NCBI RefSeq assembly: GCF_051401765.1 | Contig: NW_027480423.1 | Coordinates: forward strand, 9,238,001-9,302,000 | DNA: 64,000 nucleotides | Source of the DNA: Calliopsis andreniformis | Taxonomy: Eukaryota; Arthropoda; Insecta; Hymenoptera; Andrenidae | Reading direction: 5' to 3' | Part shown: positions 1 to 12,659 of the stretch, one piece after another | Numbering within the stretch: position 1 is the stretch's first letter | How the letters are laid out: every line of letters begins with the position of its first letter | Program-made: the position numbers and the translations under genes | Notes under the pieces: generated by a model | The model's input: only the letters and a program-made list of their open reading frames with translations | Told to the model about the DNA's origin: nothing | Databases searched by the model: none

Positions 1-1394
1 GTGGTGCACCGCCCTAGAGTGAAGCCTAGGTTGCCCGGAACGTAGAAAAGACCATTACCTTCACACTGGTAGCAATTATTCGTTTTATGCGATGGAAAAA
101 CTGTTCTATTTATTTTGTGTTTTATGCTTCGGGCGTTGACTTCTAAGGCCCTAGCTATTCTAACTGGTCGAGCAACGCCCTAGAGTGAAGCCTAGGTTGC
201 GCGGAACGTAGAAATTACCATAGCTTTCATACTGGTTTCAATTATTCGTTTTATACGATGGAAAAACTGTTGTATTTATATTATATTTTATGCTTCTGGC
301 GTTGACTTCTTAGGCCCTAACTATTCTATCTGGTGGAACAACGCCCTAGAGTGAAGCCTAGGTTGCCCGGAACGTAGAAATGACCATCACTTTCACACTG
401 GTTGCAATTATTCCTGTTATACGATGGCAAAACTGTTGTATCTTTATTGTATTTTATGCTTCGGCCATTGACTTCTAAGGCCCTAGCTATTCGATCTTTT
501 GGAGCAAAGACCTAGAGCGAAGCCTAGGTTGCCCGAAACGTAGAAATGACCATTACTTTCACTCTGGTTGCAATTATTCATGCTATACGATGGAAAAACT
601 GTTGTATTTTTATTGTATTTTATGCTTCTGGCGTCGACTTCTTTGGCCCTAACTATTCGATCTGGTGGACCAACGCCCTAGAGTGAAGCCAAGGTTGCCC
701 GGAACGTAGAAATGACTATTACCTTCAAACTGGTTGGAATTATTCCTGTCACACGATGGAAAGACTGTTGTATTTTTGTATCTTATGCTTCTGGCGTTGA
801 CTTCTTAGGCCCTAACTATTCGATCCGGCGGAGCAACGCCCTAGAGTGAGGCCTAGGTTGCCCGGAACATAGAAATGACCGTTACTTTCACAATATTTGC
901 AAACATTCGTCTTATACGATGGAAAGCTGTTGTATTTATATTGTATATTATGCTTCTGCCGTTGACTTCTAAGGCCGTAGCTATTCAATGTGGTGGAGCA
1001 ACGCCCTAGAGTGAAGCCTAGGCAGCTCGGATCGTAGAAATGACCATAACTTTCACACTGGTTGCAATTATTCGTTTTATACAATGGAAAAACTGTTCTA
1101 TTTATTTTGTATTTTATGCTTCGGTCGTTGACTTCTAAGGCCCTAAGTATTCGATGTGGAGGTGCATCGCCCTAGAGCGAAACCTAGGTTGCCCGGAACG
1201 TTGAAATGACCATTACTTTCACACTGGTTGCAATTATTCGTTCTATACGATGGAAAAGCTGTTGTATTTATATTATATTTTATGCTTCTGGGGTTGACTT
1301 CTTAGGCCCTAACTATTCGATCTGGTTGAGCAACGCCCTAGAGTGAAGCCCAGGATGCCCAAAATGTGGAAATGACCATTACCATCACACTGGT

Positions 1395-2350
1395 TGCAAT
1401 TATTCATTTTATACGATGGAAAAACTGTTGTATTTTTATTGTACTTTATGCTCCGGGCGTAGACTTCTAAGGACCTAACTATTCGATCTGGTGGAGCAAC
1501 GCCCTAGAGTGTAGGCTAGGTTGCCCGGAAGGTAGAAATGACCATCTCTTTCACACCGGTTACTATTATTTGTTTTTTACGATGGAAAGACTGTTGTATT
1601 TATATTGTGTTTTATGCCCCTGGAGTTGACTTCTTAGGCCCTAACTTTTCGATCTGGTGTAACAACGCCCTAGAGTGAAGCCTAGGTTGCCCGGAACGTA
1701 GAAATGACAATGACTTTCACACTGGCTGCAATTATTCCTGTTACACGATGGAAAAACTGTTGTATCTTTACTGTATTTTAGGCTTCGGGCGTTGACTTCT
1801 ATGTCCCTACCTATTCCATCTGGTGGAGCAACGCCCTAGAGTCAAGTCTAGGTTGCCCGCAACATAGAAATGACCATTACTTTCACACTGTTTACAATTA
1901 TTCATTCTATACGAGGGAAGAAGTGTTGTATTTTATTGTATTTTATGCCTCTGGCGTTGACTTCTAAGGCCGTAGCTATTCGATGTGGTGGAGCAACGCC
2001 ATAGAGTGAAGCCTAGGTTTGCCCGGAACATAGAAATGACCATAACTTTCACACTGGTTGCAATTATTCGTTTTATACAATGGAAAAACTGTTCTTTTTA
2101 TTTCGTATTTTATGCTTCCGGCGTTGTCTTCTAAGGCCATACCTATTCGATCTGGTGGAGCAACGCCCTAGAGTGAAGCCTAGGTCGCCCGGAACGTAGA
2201 AATGACCATATCCTTCACACAGGTTGCAATTATTCCTGTTACACGATGGAAAAACTGTTGTATTTTTATTGTATTTTATGCCTCTGGCGTTGACTTCTTA
2301 GGCCCTAACTATTCGATCTGGTGGAGCAACGCCCTAGAGTGAAGCCTAGG
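1395..2350. repeat. 8-monomer-offset duplication, copy 1
   Basis: Closely matches 2723-3678 at an offset of 1328 bp (8 x 166). Shared rare markers include GTGTAGGCTAGG, ACCATCTCTTTCACACCGG, the T-rich TTTGTTTTTTACGATGG, and TAGGCTTCGGGCG. I noticed only about half a dozen differences, such as GGACC against GGCCC near 1470. This is a local higher-order repeat. Confidence 0.85.
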
Positions 2351-2722
2351 TTGCCCAGAAAGTAGAAATGACCATAACTTTCACACTGGTTGCAATTATT
2401 CGTTTTATACAATGGAAAAACTGTTCTTTTTATTTTGTATTTTATGCTTCGGGCGTTGACTTCTAAGGCCATACCTATTCAATCTGGCGGAGCAACGACC
2501 TATAGTGAAGCCTAGGTTGCCCGGAACGTAGAAATGACCATATCCTTCACACTGGTTGCAATTACTCGTGTTATACGATGGAAAAACTGTTGCATTTTTA
2601 TCTTATTATATGCTTCGTGCGTAGCCTTCTAAGTCCCTAACTATTCGATCTGGTGGAGCAACGCCCTAGAGTGAAGCCTAGGTAGCCCGAAACGTAGGAA
2701 TGACCATTACCTTCACACTCGT

Positions 2723-3678
2723 TGCAATTATTCATTTTATACGATGGAAAAACTGTTGTATTTTTATTGTACTTTATGCTCCGGGCGTAGACTTCTAAGG
2801 CCCTAACTATTCGATCTGGTGGAGCAACGCCCTAGAGTGTAGGCTAGGTTGCCCGGAAGGTAGAAATGACCATCTCTTTCACACCGGTTACTATTATTTG
2901 TTTTTTACGATGGAAAGATTGTTGTATTTATATTGTGTTTTATGCCTCTGGAGTTGACTTCTTAGGCCCTAACTTTTCGATCTGGTGTAACAACGCCCTA
3001 GAGTGAAGCCTAGGTTGCCCGGAACGTAGAAATGACAATGACTTTCACACTGGCTGCAATTATTCCTGTTACACGATGGAAAAACTGTTGTATCTTTACT
3101 GTATTTTAGGCTTCGGGCGTTGACTTCTATGTCCCTACCTATTCCATCTGGTGGAGCAACGCCCTAGAGTCAAGTCTAGGTTGCCCGCAACATAGAAATG
3201 ACCATTACTTTCACACTGTTTACAATTATTCATTCTATACGAGGGAAGAAGTGTTGTATTTTATTGTATTTTATGCCTCTGGCGTTGACTTCTAAGGCCG
3301 TAGCTATTCGATGTGGTGGAGCAACGCCATAGAGTGAAGCCTAGGTTTGCCCGGAACATAGAAATGACCATAACTTTCACACTGGTTGCAATTATTCGTT
3401 TTATACAATGGAAAAACTGTTCTTTTTATTTCGTATTTTATGCTTCCGGCGTTGTCTTCTAAGGCCATACCTATTCGATCTGGTGGAGCAACGCCCTAGA
3501 GTGAAGGCTAGGTTGCCCGGAACGTAGAAATGACCATATCCTTCACACAGGTTGCAATTATTCCTGTTACACGATGGAAAAACTGTTGTATTTTTATTGT
3601 ATTTTATGCCTCTGGCGTTGACTTCTTAGGCCCTAACTATTCGATCTGGTGGAGCAACGCCCTAGAGTGAAGCCTAGG
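2723..3678. repeat. 8-monomer-offset duplication, copy 2
   Basis: Partner of 1395-2350 at 1328 bp. Similarity ends near 3678, where GTAGCCTGGAACG in this copy replaces GTTGCCCAGAAAG of the other. The ACCATCTCTT marker monomer recurs five times in region A, at 1541, 2869, 4529, 6853 and 8513, spaced 8, 10, 14 and 10 monomers. Confidence 0.85.
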
Positions 3679-4207
3679 TAGCCTGGAACGTAGAAATGAC
3701 TCTATCTTTCAAACGAGTTTCAATTATCCGTTTTATACGATGGAAAAACTGTTGTATTTATTTTGTATTTTATGCTTCTGGCGATGACTTCTAAGGCCCT
3801 AACTATTCGATCTGGTGAAGTAACGCCCTAGAGTGAAGCCTAGGTTGCCCGAAACGTAGGAATGACCATTACCTTCACAGTGGTTGCAATAACTGCTGTT
3901 ATACGATGCAAAAACTGTTGCATTTATATTGTATTTTATGCTTCTGGCGTTGACTTCTAAGGCGGTAGCTATTCGAGCTGGCGGAGCAACGCCCTAGAGT
4001 GAAGCCTAGGTTGCCCGGAACGTAGAAATGACCAGTACCTTCACACAGGTTGCAGTTATTCCTGTTATACGATGGAAAAGCTGCTGTATTTATACTGTAT
4101 TTTAAGCTTTGGGCGTTGACTTCTAAGGCCCTAACTATTCGATCTGGTTGGGCAACGCGCTAGGGTGATGTCTAGGTTGCCCGGCATGTAGAAATGACCA
4201 TAACTTT

Positions 4208-4838
4208 CACACTGGTTGCAATTATTCGTTCTATACGATGGAAAAGCTGTTGTATTTATATTATATTTTATGCTTCTGTGGTTGACTTCTTAGGCCCTAA
4301 CTATTCGATCTGGTTGAGCAACGCCCTAGAGTGAAGCCCAGGTTGCCCAAAATGTGGAAATGACCATTACCATCACACTCGTTGCAATTATTCATTTTAT
4401 ACCATGGAAAAACTGTTGTATTTTTATTGTACTTTATGCTCCGGGCGTAGACTTCTAAGGCCCTAACTATTCGATCTGGTGGAGCAACGCCCTAGAGTGT
4501 AGGCTAGGTTGCCCGGAAGGTAGAAATGACCATCTCTTTCACACCGGTTACTATTATTTGTTTTTTACGATGGAAAGACTGTTGCATTTATATTGTGTTT
4601 TATGCCTCTGGAGTTGACTTCTTAGGCCCTAACTTTTCGATCTGGTGTAACAACGCCCTAGAGTGAAGCCTAGGTTGCCCGGAACGTAGAAATGACCATG
4701 ACTTTCACACTGGCTGCAATTATTCCTGTTACACGATGGAAAAACTGTTGTATCTTTACTGTATTTTAGGCTTCGGGCGTTGACTTCTATGTCCCTACCT
4801 ATTCCATCTGGTGGAGCAACGCCCTAGAGTCAAGCCTA
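4208..4838. repeat. 18-monomer-offset copy of 1220-1850
   Basis: Matches 1220-1850 at an offset of 2988 bp (18 x 166), including ATTCGTTCTATACG, GTGTAGGCTAGG and GTATTTTAGGCTTCGGG. It differs at a few bases, for example GGGGTTGAC against GTGGTTGAC. Similarity breaks at about 4838, where the sequence switches to the neighbouring CATATCCTTCACACAGG monomer type. The switch falls at the equivalent monomer position, so the register is kept. Confidence 0.75.
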
Positions 4839-5289
4839 GGTTGCCCGGAACGTAGAAATGACCATATCCTTCACACAGGTTGCAATTATTCCTGTTACAC
4901 GATGGAAAAACTGTTGTATTTTTATTGTATTTTATGCCTCTGGCGTTGACTTCTAAGGCCCTAGATATTCGATTTGGTGGAGCAACGCCCTAGGGTGAAG
5001 TCTAGGATGCCCGGAACGTAGAAATGACCATAGCTATCATACTGGTTTCAATTATTCGTTTTATACAATGGAAAAACTGTTCTTTTTATTTTGTATTTTA
5101 TGCTTCCGGCGTTGACTTCGAGGGCCACACCTATTCGATCTGGTGGAGCAACGCCCTAGAGTGAAGCCTAGGTTGCCCGTAACGTACAAATGACCATATC
5201 CTCCACACAGGTTGCAATTATTCCTGTTACACGATGGAAAAACTGTTGTATTTTTATTGTATTTTATGCCTCTGGCGTTGACTTCTTAG

Positions 5290-5620
5290 GCCCTAACTAT
5301 TCGATCTGGTGGAGCAACGCCCTAGAGTGAAGCCTAGGTTTGCCCGGAACATGGATATGACCATAATCTTCACACCGGTTGCAAATATTCGTTTTATACG
5401 ATGGAAAAACTGTTTTATTTATATTGTGTTTTGTGCCTCTGGAGTTGACTTCTTAGGCCCTAACTATTCGATCTGGTGGAGCAACGCCATAGAGTGTAGC
5501 CTAGGTTGTCCGGAACGTAGAAATAACCAAAACTTTCACACTGGTTGCAATTATTCGTTTTATACGGTGGAAAAGCTGTTGTATTTATATTGTATTTTAT
5601 GCTTCTGGCGTTGACTTCTA
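5290..5620. repeat. Dimer with partner at 7614-7944 (14 monomers)
   Basis: Two adjacent monomers sharing ACACCGGTTGCAAATATTCG and CCATAGAGTGTAGCC with 7614-7944, offset 2324 bp (14 x 166). The two copies have diverged by several percent. Each keeps a 101-codon open frame across the dimer; this reflects shared descent, not coding selection. Confidence 0.65.
5553..5569 (+). other. CENP-B-box-like tract, 8 of 9 core bases
   Basis: ATTCGTTTTATACGGTG fits nTTCGnnnnAnnCGGGn except for T in place of the last fixed G. The common monomer form, ending CGATG, fits 7 of 9. The match is by eye. Binding of a CENP-B-like protein is untested, and host possession of one is unknown. Confidence 0.4.
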
Positions 5621-6799
5621 AGTCCCTAGCTATACGATCTGGTGGAGCAGCGCCCTAGAGTGAAGCCTAGGTTTCCCGGAACGTAGAAATGACCATTACC
5701 ATCACGCTGGTTGCAATTATTCATTTTATACGATGGAAAAACTGTTGTATTTTTATTGTATTTTATGCTCCGGGCATAGACTTCTAAGGCCCTGGCTATA
5801 CGATCTGGAGGAACAACGCCCTTGAGTGAAGCCTAGGTTGCCCGGAACGTAGAAATGACCCTAACTTTCAAACCAGTTTCAATTATCCGTTTTATACAAT
5901 GGAAACACTGTTGTATTTATTTTGTATTTTATGCTTCTGGCGTTGACTTCTAAGGCCGACTCTATTGGATCTGGTGGAGTAACGCCCAAGAGTGAAGCCT
6001 AGGTTGCCCGGAACGTAGAAATGACCATTACCTTCACACTGGTTGCAATTACTACTGTTACACGATGCAAAAGCTGCTGTATCTATATTGTATTTTATGC
6101 TTCGGGCATTGACTCCTAAGGCCCTAACTATTCGATGTGGTGGAGCAACGCCCTAGAGCGAAATCTAGGTTGCCAGGAAGGTAGAAATGACCATATCGTT
6201 CACACTGGTTGCAATTATTCTTGTTACACGATGGAAAAACTGTTGCATTTTTATTGTATTTTATGCCTCTGGCGTTGACTTCTAAGTCCCTAGCTGTACG
6301 ATCTGGTGGAGCAGCGCCCTAGAGTGAAGCCTAGGTTGGCGGGAACGTAGAAATGACCATTACCTTCACACAGGTTTCAGTTATTCATTCTATACGAGTG
6401 AAGAACTGTTGCATTTTACTGTATTTTATGCTTCTGGCGTTGACTTCTAAGGCCGTAGCTATTCGATGTGGTGGAGCAACGCCCTAGAGTGGAGCCTAGG
6501 TTGCCCGGAACGTAGAAATGACCATATCTTTCACACCGGTTTCAATTATTCGTTTTTTACGATGGAAAAGCTGTTTTATTTATTTTGTATTTGGTGCTTC
6601 TGGCCTTGACTTCCTATGCCCTAACTATTCGATCTGGTGGAACAACTCCGTAGAGTGAGGCAGACGTTGCCCGGATCGTAGAAATGACTATCACTTTCAC
6701 ACTGGTTGCAATTATTCATTTTATACGATGGAAAAACTGTTGTATTTTTATTGTACTTTATGCTCCGGGTGTAGACTTCTAAGGCCCTAACTTTTCGAT

Positions 6800-7565
6800 C
6801 TGGTGGAGCAACGCCCTAGAGTGTAGGCTAGGTTGCCCGGAAGGTAGAAATGACCATCTCTTTCACACCGGTTACTATTATTTGTTTTTTACGATGGAAA
6901 GACTCTTGTATTTATATTGTGTGTTATGCCTCTGGAGATGACTTCTTAGGCCCTAACTTTTCGATCTGGTGTAACAACGGCCTAGAGTGAAGCCTAGGTT
7001 GCCCGGAACGTAGAAATGACCATGACTTTCACACTGGCTGCAATTATTCCTGTTACACGATGGAAAAACTGTTGTATCTTTACTGTATTTTAGGCTTCGC
7101 GCGTTGACATCTATGGCCCTACCTATTCCATCTGGTGGAGCAACGCCCTAGAGTTAAGTCTAGGTTGCCCGCAACATAGAAATGACCATTACTTTCACAC
7201 TGTTTGCAATTATTTATTCTATACGAGGGAAGAACTGTTGTATTTTATTGTAATTTATGCTTCTGGCGTTGACTTCTAAGGCCGTAGCTATTCGATGTGG
7301 TGGAGCAACGCCCTAGGGTGGAGCCTAGGTTGCCCGGAACGTGGAAACGGCCATATCTTTCACACTGGTTGCAATTATTCCTGTTACACGATGGAAAAGC
7401 TGTTGTATATTTATTGTATTTTATGCCTCTGGCGTTGACTTCTTAGGCCCTAACTATTCGATCTGGTGGAGCAACGCCCTAAAGTGAAGCCTAGGTTTGT
7501 CCGGAACATTGAAATGACCATATCCTTCACACTGGTTGCAATTATTCCTGTTACACGATGGAAAA
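6800..7565. repeat. 10-monomer-offset duplication, copy 1
   Basis: Matches 8460-9225 at 1660 bp (10 x 166). Shared rare features are GTGTAGGCTAGG, TTAGGCTTCG followed by GACATCTATGG, and the AGGTTTG...GGAACATTGAAATG monomer near 7490 and 9150. The copies differ at scattered sites. Confidence 0.8.
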
Positions 7566-8459
7566 GCTGTTGTATTTTTATTGTACTTTATGCCTCTGGC
7601 GTTGACTTCATAGGCCCTAACTATTCGATCTGGTGGAGCAATGCCCTAGAGTGAAGCTTAGGTTTGCCCGGAACATAGAAATGACCATAACTTTCACACC
7701 GGTTGCAAATATTCGTCTTATACGATGGAAAAACTCTTTTATTTTTATTGTGTTTTATGCCTCTGGAGTTGACTTCTTAGGCCCGAACTATTCGGTCTGG
7801 TGGAGAAACGCCATAGAGTGTAGCCTAGGTTGCCCGGAACGTAGAAATGACCATAACTTACACACCGGTTGCAATTATTCGTTTTATACGATAGAAAAAC
7901 TGTTGTATTTATTTTGTATTTTATGCTCCTGGAGTTGACTTCTAAGTCCGTAGCCATTCGATATGGTGGAGCAACGCCCTAGAGTGAAGCCTATGTTGCC
8001 GGGAACGTAGAAATGACCATAACTTTCATACTGGTGCAGTTATTCGTTTTATACAATGGAAAAACAGTTCTATTTATTTTGTATTTTTTGATTCGAGCGT
8101 TGACTTCTAAGGCCCAAACTATTCTATCTGGTGGCGCAACGTCCAAGAGTCAATCCTATGTCGCCCGGAACGTAGAAATGACCATAACTTTCACACTGGT
8201 TGCAATTATTCGTTTTATACAATGGAAAAGCTGTTGTATTTGTATTGTATTTTATGCTCCGGGCATAGACTTCTAAGGCCCTGGCTATTCGATCTGGAGG
8301 AGCAACGCCCTTGAGTGAACCCTAGGTTGCCCGGAAAGTAGAAATGACCCTAACTTTCAAACCAGTTTCAATTATCCGTTTTATACGATGGAAAAACTGT
8401 TGTATTTATTTTGTATTTTATGCTTCTGGCGTTGACTTCTTAGGCCCTAACTATTCGAT

Positions 8460-9225
8460 CTGGTGGAACAACGCCCTAGAGTGTAGGCTAGGTTGCCCGG
8501 AAGGTAGAAATGACCATCTCTTTCACACCGGTTACTATTATTTGTTTTTTACGATGGAAAGACTGTTGTATTTATATTGTGTTTTATGCCTCTGGAGTTG
8601 ACTTCTTAGGCCCTAACTTTTCGATCTGGTGTAACAACTGCCTAGAGTGAAGCCTAGGTTGCCCGGAACGTAGAAATGACCATGACTTTCACACTGGCTG
8701 CAATTATTCCTGTTACACGATGGAAAAACTGTTGTATCTTTACTGTATTTTAGGCTTCGGGCGTTGACATCTATGGCCCTACCTATTCCATCTGGTGGAG
8801 CAACGCCCTAGATTTAAGTCTAGGTTGCCCGCAACATAGAAATGACCATTACTTTCACACTGTTTGCAATTATTCATTCTATACGAGGGAAGAACTGTTG
8901 TATTTTATTGTAATTTATGCTTCTGGCGTTGACTTCTAAGGCCGTAGCTATTCGATGTGGTGGAGCAACGGCCTAGGGTGGAGCCTAGGTTGCCCGGAAC
9001 GTAGAAATGGCCATATCTTTCACACTGGTTGCAATTATTCCTGTTACACGATGGAAAAGCTGTTGTATATTTATTGTATTTTATGCCTCTGGCGTTGACT
9101 TCTTAGGCCCTGACTATTCGATCTGGTGGAGGAACGCCCTAGAGTGAAGCCTAGGTTTGCCCGGAACATTGAAATGACCATATCCTTCACACTGGTTGCA
9201 ATTATTCCTGTTACACGATGGAAAA
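8460..9225. repeat. 10-monomer-offset duplication, copy 2
   Basis: Partner of 6800-7565. The match ends after TTACACGATGG near 9225, where this copy continues with TTGCACTTTTATAG and the other with TTGTATTTTTATTG. Both copies end on the GAACATTGAAATG monomer type. Confidence 0.8.
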
Positions 9226-9924
9226 ACTGTTGCACTTTTATAGTATTTTATGTTTCTGGCGTTGACTTCTAAGGTCCTAGCTATTCGATCTCGTGGGGCA
9301 ACGTTCAAGAGTGAAGCGTATGTTGCCCAAAACGTAGAAATGACCATTACTTTCACACTGGTTACAATTATTCTTCTTATACGATGGAAAAACTGTTATA
9401 CTTTTATTGTATTTTATGCTTTGGGCGTTGACTTCTAAGGCCCTAGCTATTCGAGTTGGTGGGGAAACGCACTAGAGTGAAGTCTAGGTTGCCCGAAACG
9501 TAGAAATGACCAGTACTTTCACACTGGTTGCAATTATTCCTGTTATACGATGGAAAAACTGTTGCATATTTATAGTATTTTATGTTTCTGGCGTTGACCT
9601 CCAAGTCTCTAGCCATTCGATCTGGTGGAGCAACGCCCTAGAGTAAAGCCTAGGTTGCCCGAAACGTAGAAATGACCATTACTTTCACACTGGTTGCAAT
9701 TATTCCTGTTATACGATGGAAAAACTGTTGCATATTTATTGTACTTTATGCTTCTGGCGTTGACTTCTAAGGCCCTAACTATTCGATCTGGTGGAGCAAC
9801 GCCCTAGGCTGAAGCCTATGTTGCCCGGAACGTAGAAATGACCATAACTATCACACCAGTTGCAATTATTCGTTTTATACGACGGAAAAGCTGTTGTATT
9901 TATATTGTATTTTATGCTTCAGGC

Positions 9925-10372
9925 GTTGACTTCTAAGGTCGTAGCAATTCGATGTGGTGGAGCAACGCCCTAGCGTGAAGCCTAGGCTGCCCGGAACGTA
10001 GAAATGACCATTACTTTCACAGTGTTTGCAATATTCCTGTTATACGATGGACAAACTGTTGGATTGTTCTGTACTTTATACTTCTGGCTTTGACTACTAA
10101 GGCCCTTTGTATTCGATCTGGTGGAGCAATGCCTCACAGTTAAGTCTAGGATGCCGAAACGATGAAATGACTATTACTGTCACACTGGTTGCAATTATTC
10201 ATACTATACGATGGAAAAGCTGTTGCATTTTTATTGTACTCTATGCTTCTGGCGTTGAATTCTTAGGCCCTAACTATTCGATCCCGGGGGCAGCGTCCAA
10301 GAGTGAAGCGTATGTTGCCCTAAACGTAGAAATGACCATTATATTCGCACTGGTTGCAATTATTCGTTTTAT
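9925..10372. repeat. 10-monomer-offset duplication, copy 1
   Basis: Matches 11581-12028 at 1656 bp (10 monomers). Both carry GCCCTAGCGTGAAGCCTAGG, the one-base deletion TTTGCAATATTCC (normally CAATTATTCC), CTTTGTATTCGATC, and ATGCCTCACAGTTAAG. The shared deletion explains why the offset is 4 bp short of 1660 only in part; other small indels must also be present. Confidence 0.75.
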
Positions 10373-11330
10373 ACGATGGAAAAGCTGTTGTCCTTATTTT
10401 GTATTTTATGCTTCTGGCGTTGGCTTCCAAGGCCCTAACAATTCGATCCAGTGGAGCAACGCCCTAGTGTGAAGCATAGGTTGCCCGGAACGTAGAAATG
10501 ACCATAACTTTCACTCCGGTTGCAATTATTCGTTTTATACAATGGAAAAGCTGTTCTTTTTATTTTGTATTTTACGCTTCGGGCGTCGACTTGCAATGCC
10601 CTAACTATTCGATCTGGTGGAGCAACGCCCTAGAGTGAAGCCTAGGTTGCCCGGAACGTAGAAATTACCTTAACTTTCAAACTGGTTGCTATTATTCGTT
10701 TTATACGATGGAAAAACTGTTGCATTTATATTCTATTTTATGCTTCTGGCGCAGACTTCTCAGGCCCTAACTATTCGATCTGGCGGAGCAACGCCCTACA
10801 GTGAAGCCTAGGTTGCCCGAAACGTAGAAATGACTATCGCTTTCACACTGGTTGCAATCATTCCTGTTATACGATGGACAAACTGTTGCATTTTTATTGT
10901 ACTTTATGCTTCTGGCGTTGACTTCCAAGGCCCTACGTATTCGATCTGGTGGAGCAATGCCTCAGAGTTAAATCTAGGATGCCCGAAACGTCGAAATGAT
11001 CATTACTTTCACACTGATTGCAATTATTCATTCTATATGATGGAAAAACTGTTCCATTTTCATTGTATTTTATGCTTCTGGCGTTGACTTCTTAGGCCCT
11101 AACTATTCGATCTGGTGGAACAACGCCCTAGAGTGAAGCCTGTGTTGCCCGGAACGTAGAAATGGCCTTTACTTTCACACTGGTTGCAATTATTCGTTTT
11201 ATACGATGGAAAAACTGTTGTATCGAAATGGTATTTTATGCTTCTGGCGTTGACTTCTAAGGCTCTAACTATTCGATCTAGTGGAGCAACGCCCTAGAAT
11301 GAAGCCTAGGTTGCCCTCAACGTAGAAATG

Positions 11331-11500
11331 ACCATAACCTTAACACTGGTTGCAATTATTCCTGTTATACGATGGAAAAACTGTTGTAGTTTTATTGTAT
11401 TTTATGCTTCAGGCGTTGAATTCATAGGCCCTAACTATTCGACCTGGTGGAGCAACGCCCTAGAGTGAAGCCTCGGTTGCCCGGAACGTAGAAAAGACCA
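11331..11500. repeat. Region-A monomer re-used at 35222-35390
   Basis: This monomer carries ACCTTAACACTGG, GTTGTAGTTTTATTG, TTGAATTCATAGGCC and GCCTCGGTTGCCC. The same combination appears at 35222-35390, 23891 bp (about 144 monomers) away. It is the clearest link I see between the divergent left flank and the homogenised core. Confidence 0.7.
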
Positions 11501-11580
11501 TAACTTTCACACTGGTTGCAATTAGTCGTTTTATACGATGGAAAAGCTGTTGTCCTTATTTTGTATTTTATGCCTCAGTC

Positions 11581-12028
11581 GTTGACTTCTAAGGTCGTAG
11601 CTATTCGATGTGGTGGAGCAACGCCCTAGCGTGAAGCCTAGGCTGCCCGGAACGTAGAAATGACCATTACTTTCACAGTGTTTGCAATATTCCTGTTATA
11701 CGATGGACAAACTGTTGGTTTGTTCTGTACTTTATACTTCTGGCTTTGTCTACTAAGGCCCTTTGTATTCGATCTGGTGGAGCAATGCCTCACAGTTAAG
11801 TCTAGGATGCCGAAACGATGAAATGATTATTACTGTCACACTGGTTGCAATTACTCATGCTATACGATGGAAAAACTGTTGCATTTTTATTGTACTCTAT
11901 GCTTCTGGCGTTGACTTCTTAGGCCCTAACTATTCGATCCCGGGGACAGGGTCCACGAGAGAAGCGTATGTTGCCCGAAACGTAGAAATGACCATTACAT
12001 TCGCACTGGTTGCAATTATTCTTTTTAT
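11581..12028. repeat. 10-monomer-offset duplication, copy 2
   Basis: Partner of 9925-10372, including the one-base-deleted TTTGCAATATTCC near 11686 and the same ATGCCTCACAGTTAAG monomer near 11785. This is the last divergent higher-order copy before the homogenised part of the array begins near 12.2 kb. Confidence 0.75.
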
Positions 12029-12659
12029 ACGATGGAAAGACTGTTGTATCTATAGAGTATTTTATGCTTCTGGCGTTGACTTCTAAGGCCCTAACTATTC
12101 GATCTAGTGGAGCAACGCCCCAGAATGAAGCCTAGGTTGCCCGGAACGTAGAAATGACCATAACCTTACCACTGGTTGCAATTATTCCTGTAATACGATG
12201 GAAAAGGTGTTGTATTTATATTGTATTTTATGCTTCTGGCGTTCACTTCTTAGGCCCTAACTATTCGATCTGGTGGAACAACGCCCTAGGGTGAAGCCTA
12301 GGTGGCCCGGAACGTAGAAATGACCATAACTTTTACACTGGTAACAATTATTCGTTTTATACAATGGAAAAACTGTTCTATTTATTTTGTATTTTATGCT
12401 TCGGCGTTGACTTCTAAGGCCCTGACTATTCAATCTGTTGGAGCAACGCCCTAGAGTGAAGCCTAGGTTGCTCGGAATGTAGAAATGACCATAGCTTTCA
12501 CACTGGTTGCAATTATTCGTTTTATACGATGGAAAAACTGTTGTATTTATATTGTATTTTATGCTTCTGGCGTTCACTTCTTAGGCCCTAACTATTCGAT
12601 CTGGTGGAACAACGCCCTAGTGTGAAGCCTAGGTTGCTCGGAATACAGAAATGACCATA

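Larger units (their letters stand above)
1..12209. repeat. Divergent flank of the array (region A)
   Basis: About 73 monomers with many private substitutions and small indels. The subtype endings common further right (CGTTCACTTCTTAGG, and TTGCTCGGAATGTAG) are rare or absent here, while forms such as ATTCCTGTTACACGATGG and ATGCCTCTGG are common. Local higher-order copies exist but cover only part of the region. No gene, RNA or mobile element is visible. The higher divergence fits an older, less recently homogenised part of the array, but it could also be a distinct subfamily domain. Confidence 0.8.

Noticed and set aside
5309..5614. Open frame of 101 codons on the + strand, and similar frames at 7633-7938, 27249-27584, 62670-63032 and 63421-63843 (up to 140 codons)
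   Set aside because: They all start at the in-monomer ATG or just after it (MTITFTLVAII-like) and run over one to three satellite copies. The 166-bp period shifts the frame by one base per copy, indels are not in threes, and sister copies have stops at the same place. There is no sign of coding selection.
12257..12577. Recurrent minus-strand frames beginning MNARSIKYNINTTVFPSYK, with spaced cysteines (CNQC) that look like a zinc-binding motif
   Set aside because: It is the reverse complement of the same monomer and recurs wherever the monomer subtype does. The cysteine pair comes from the GGTTGCAATTATT tract, not from a protein domain. No promoter, intron or conserved start context was seen.
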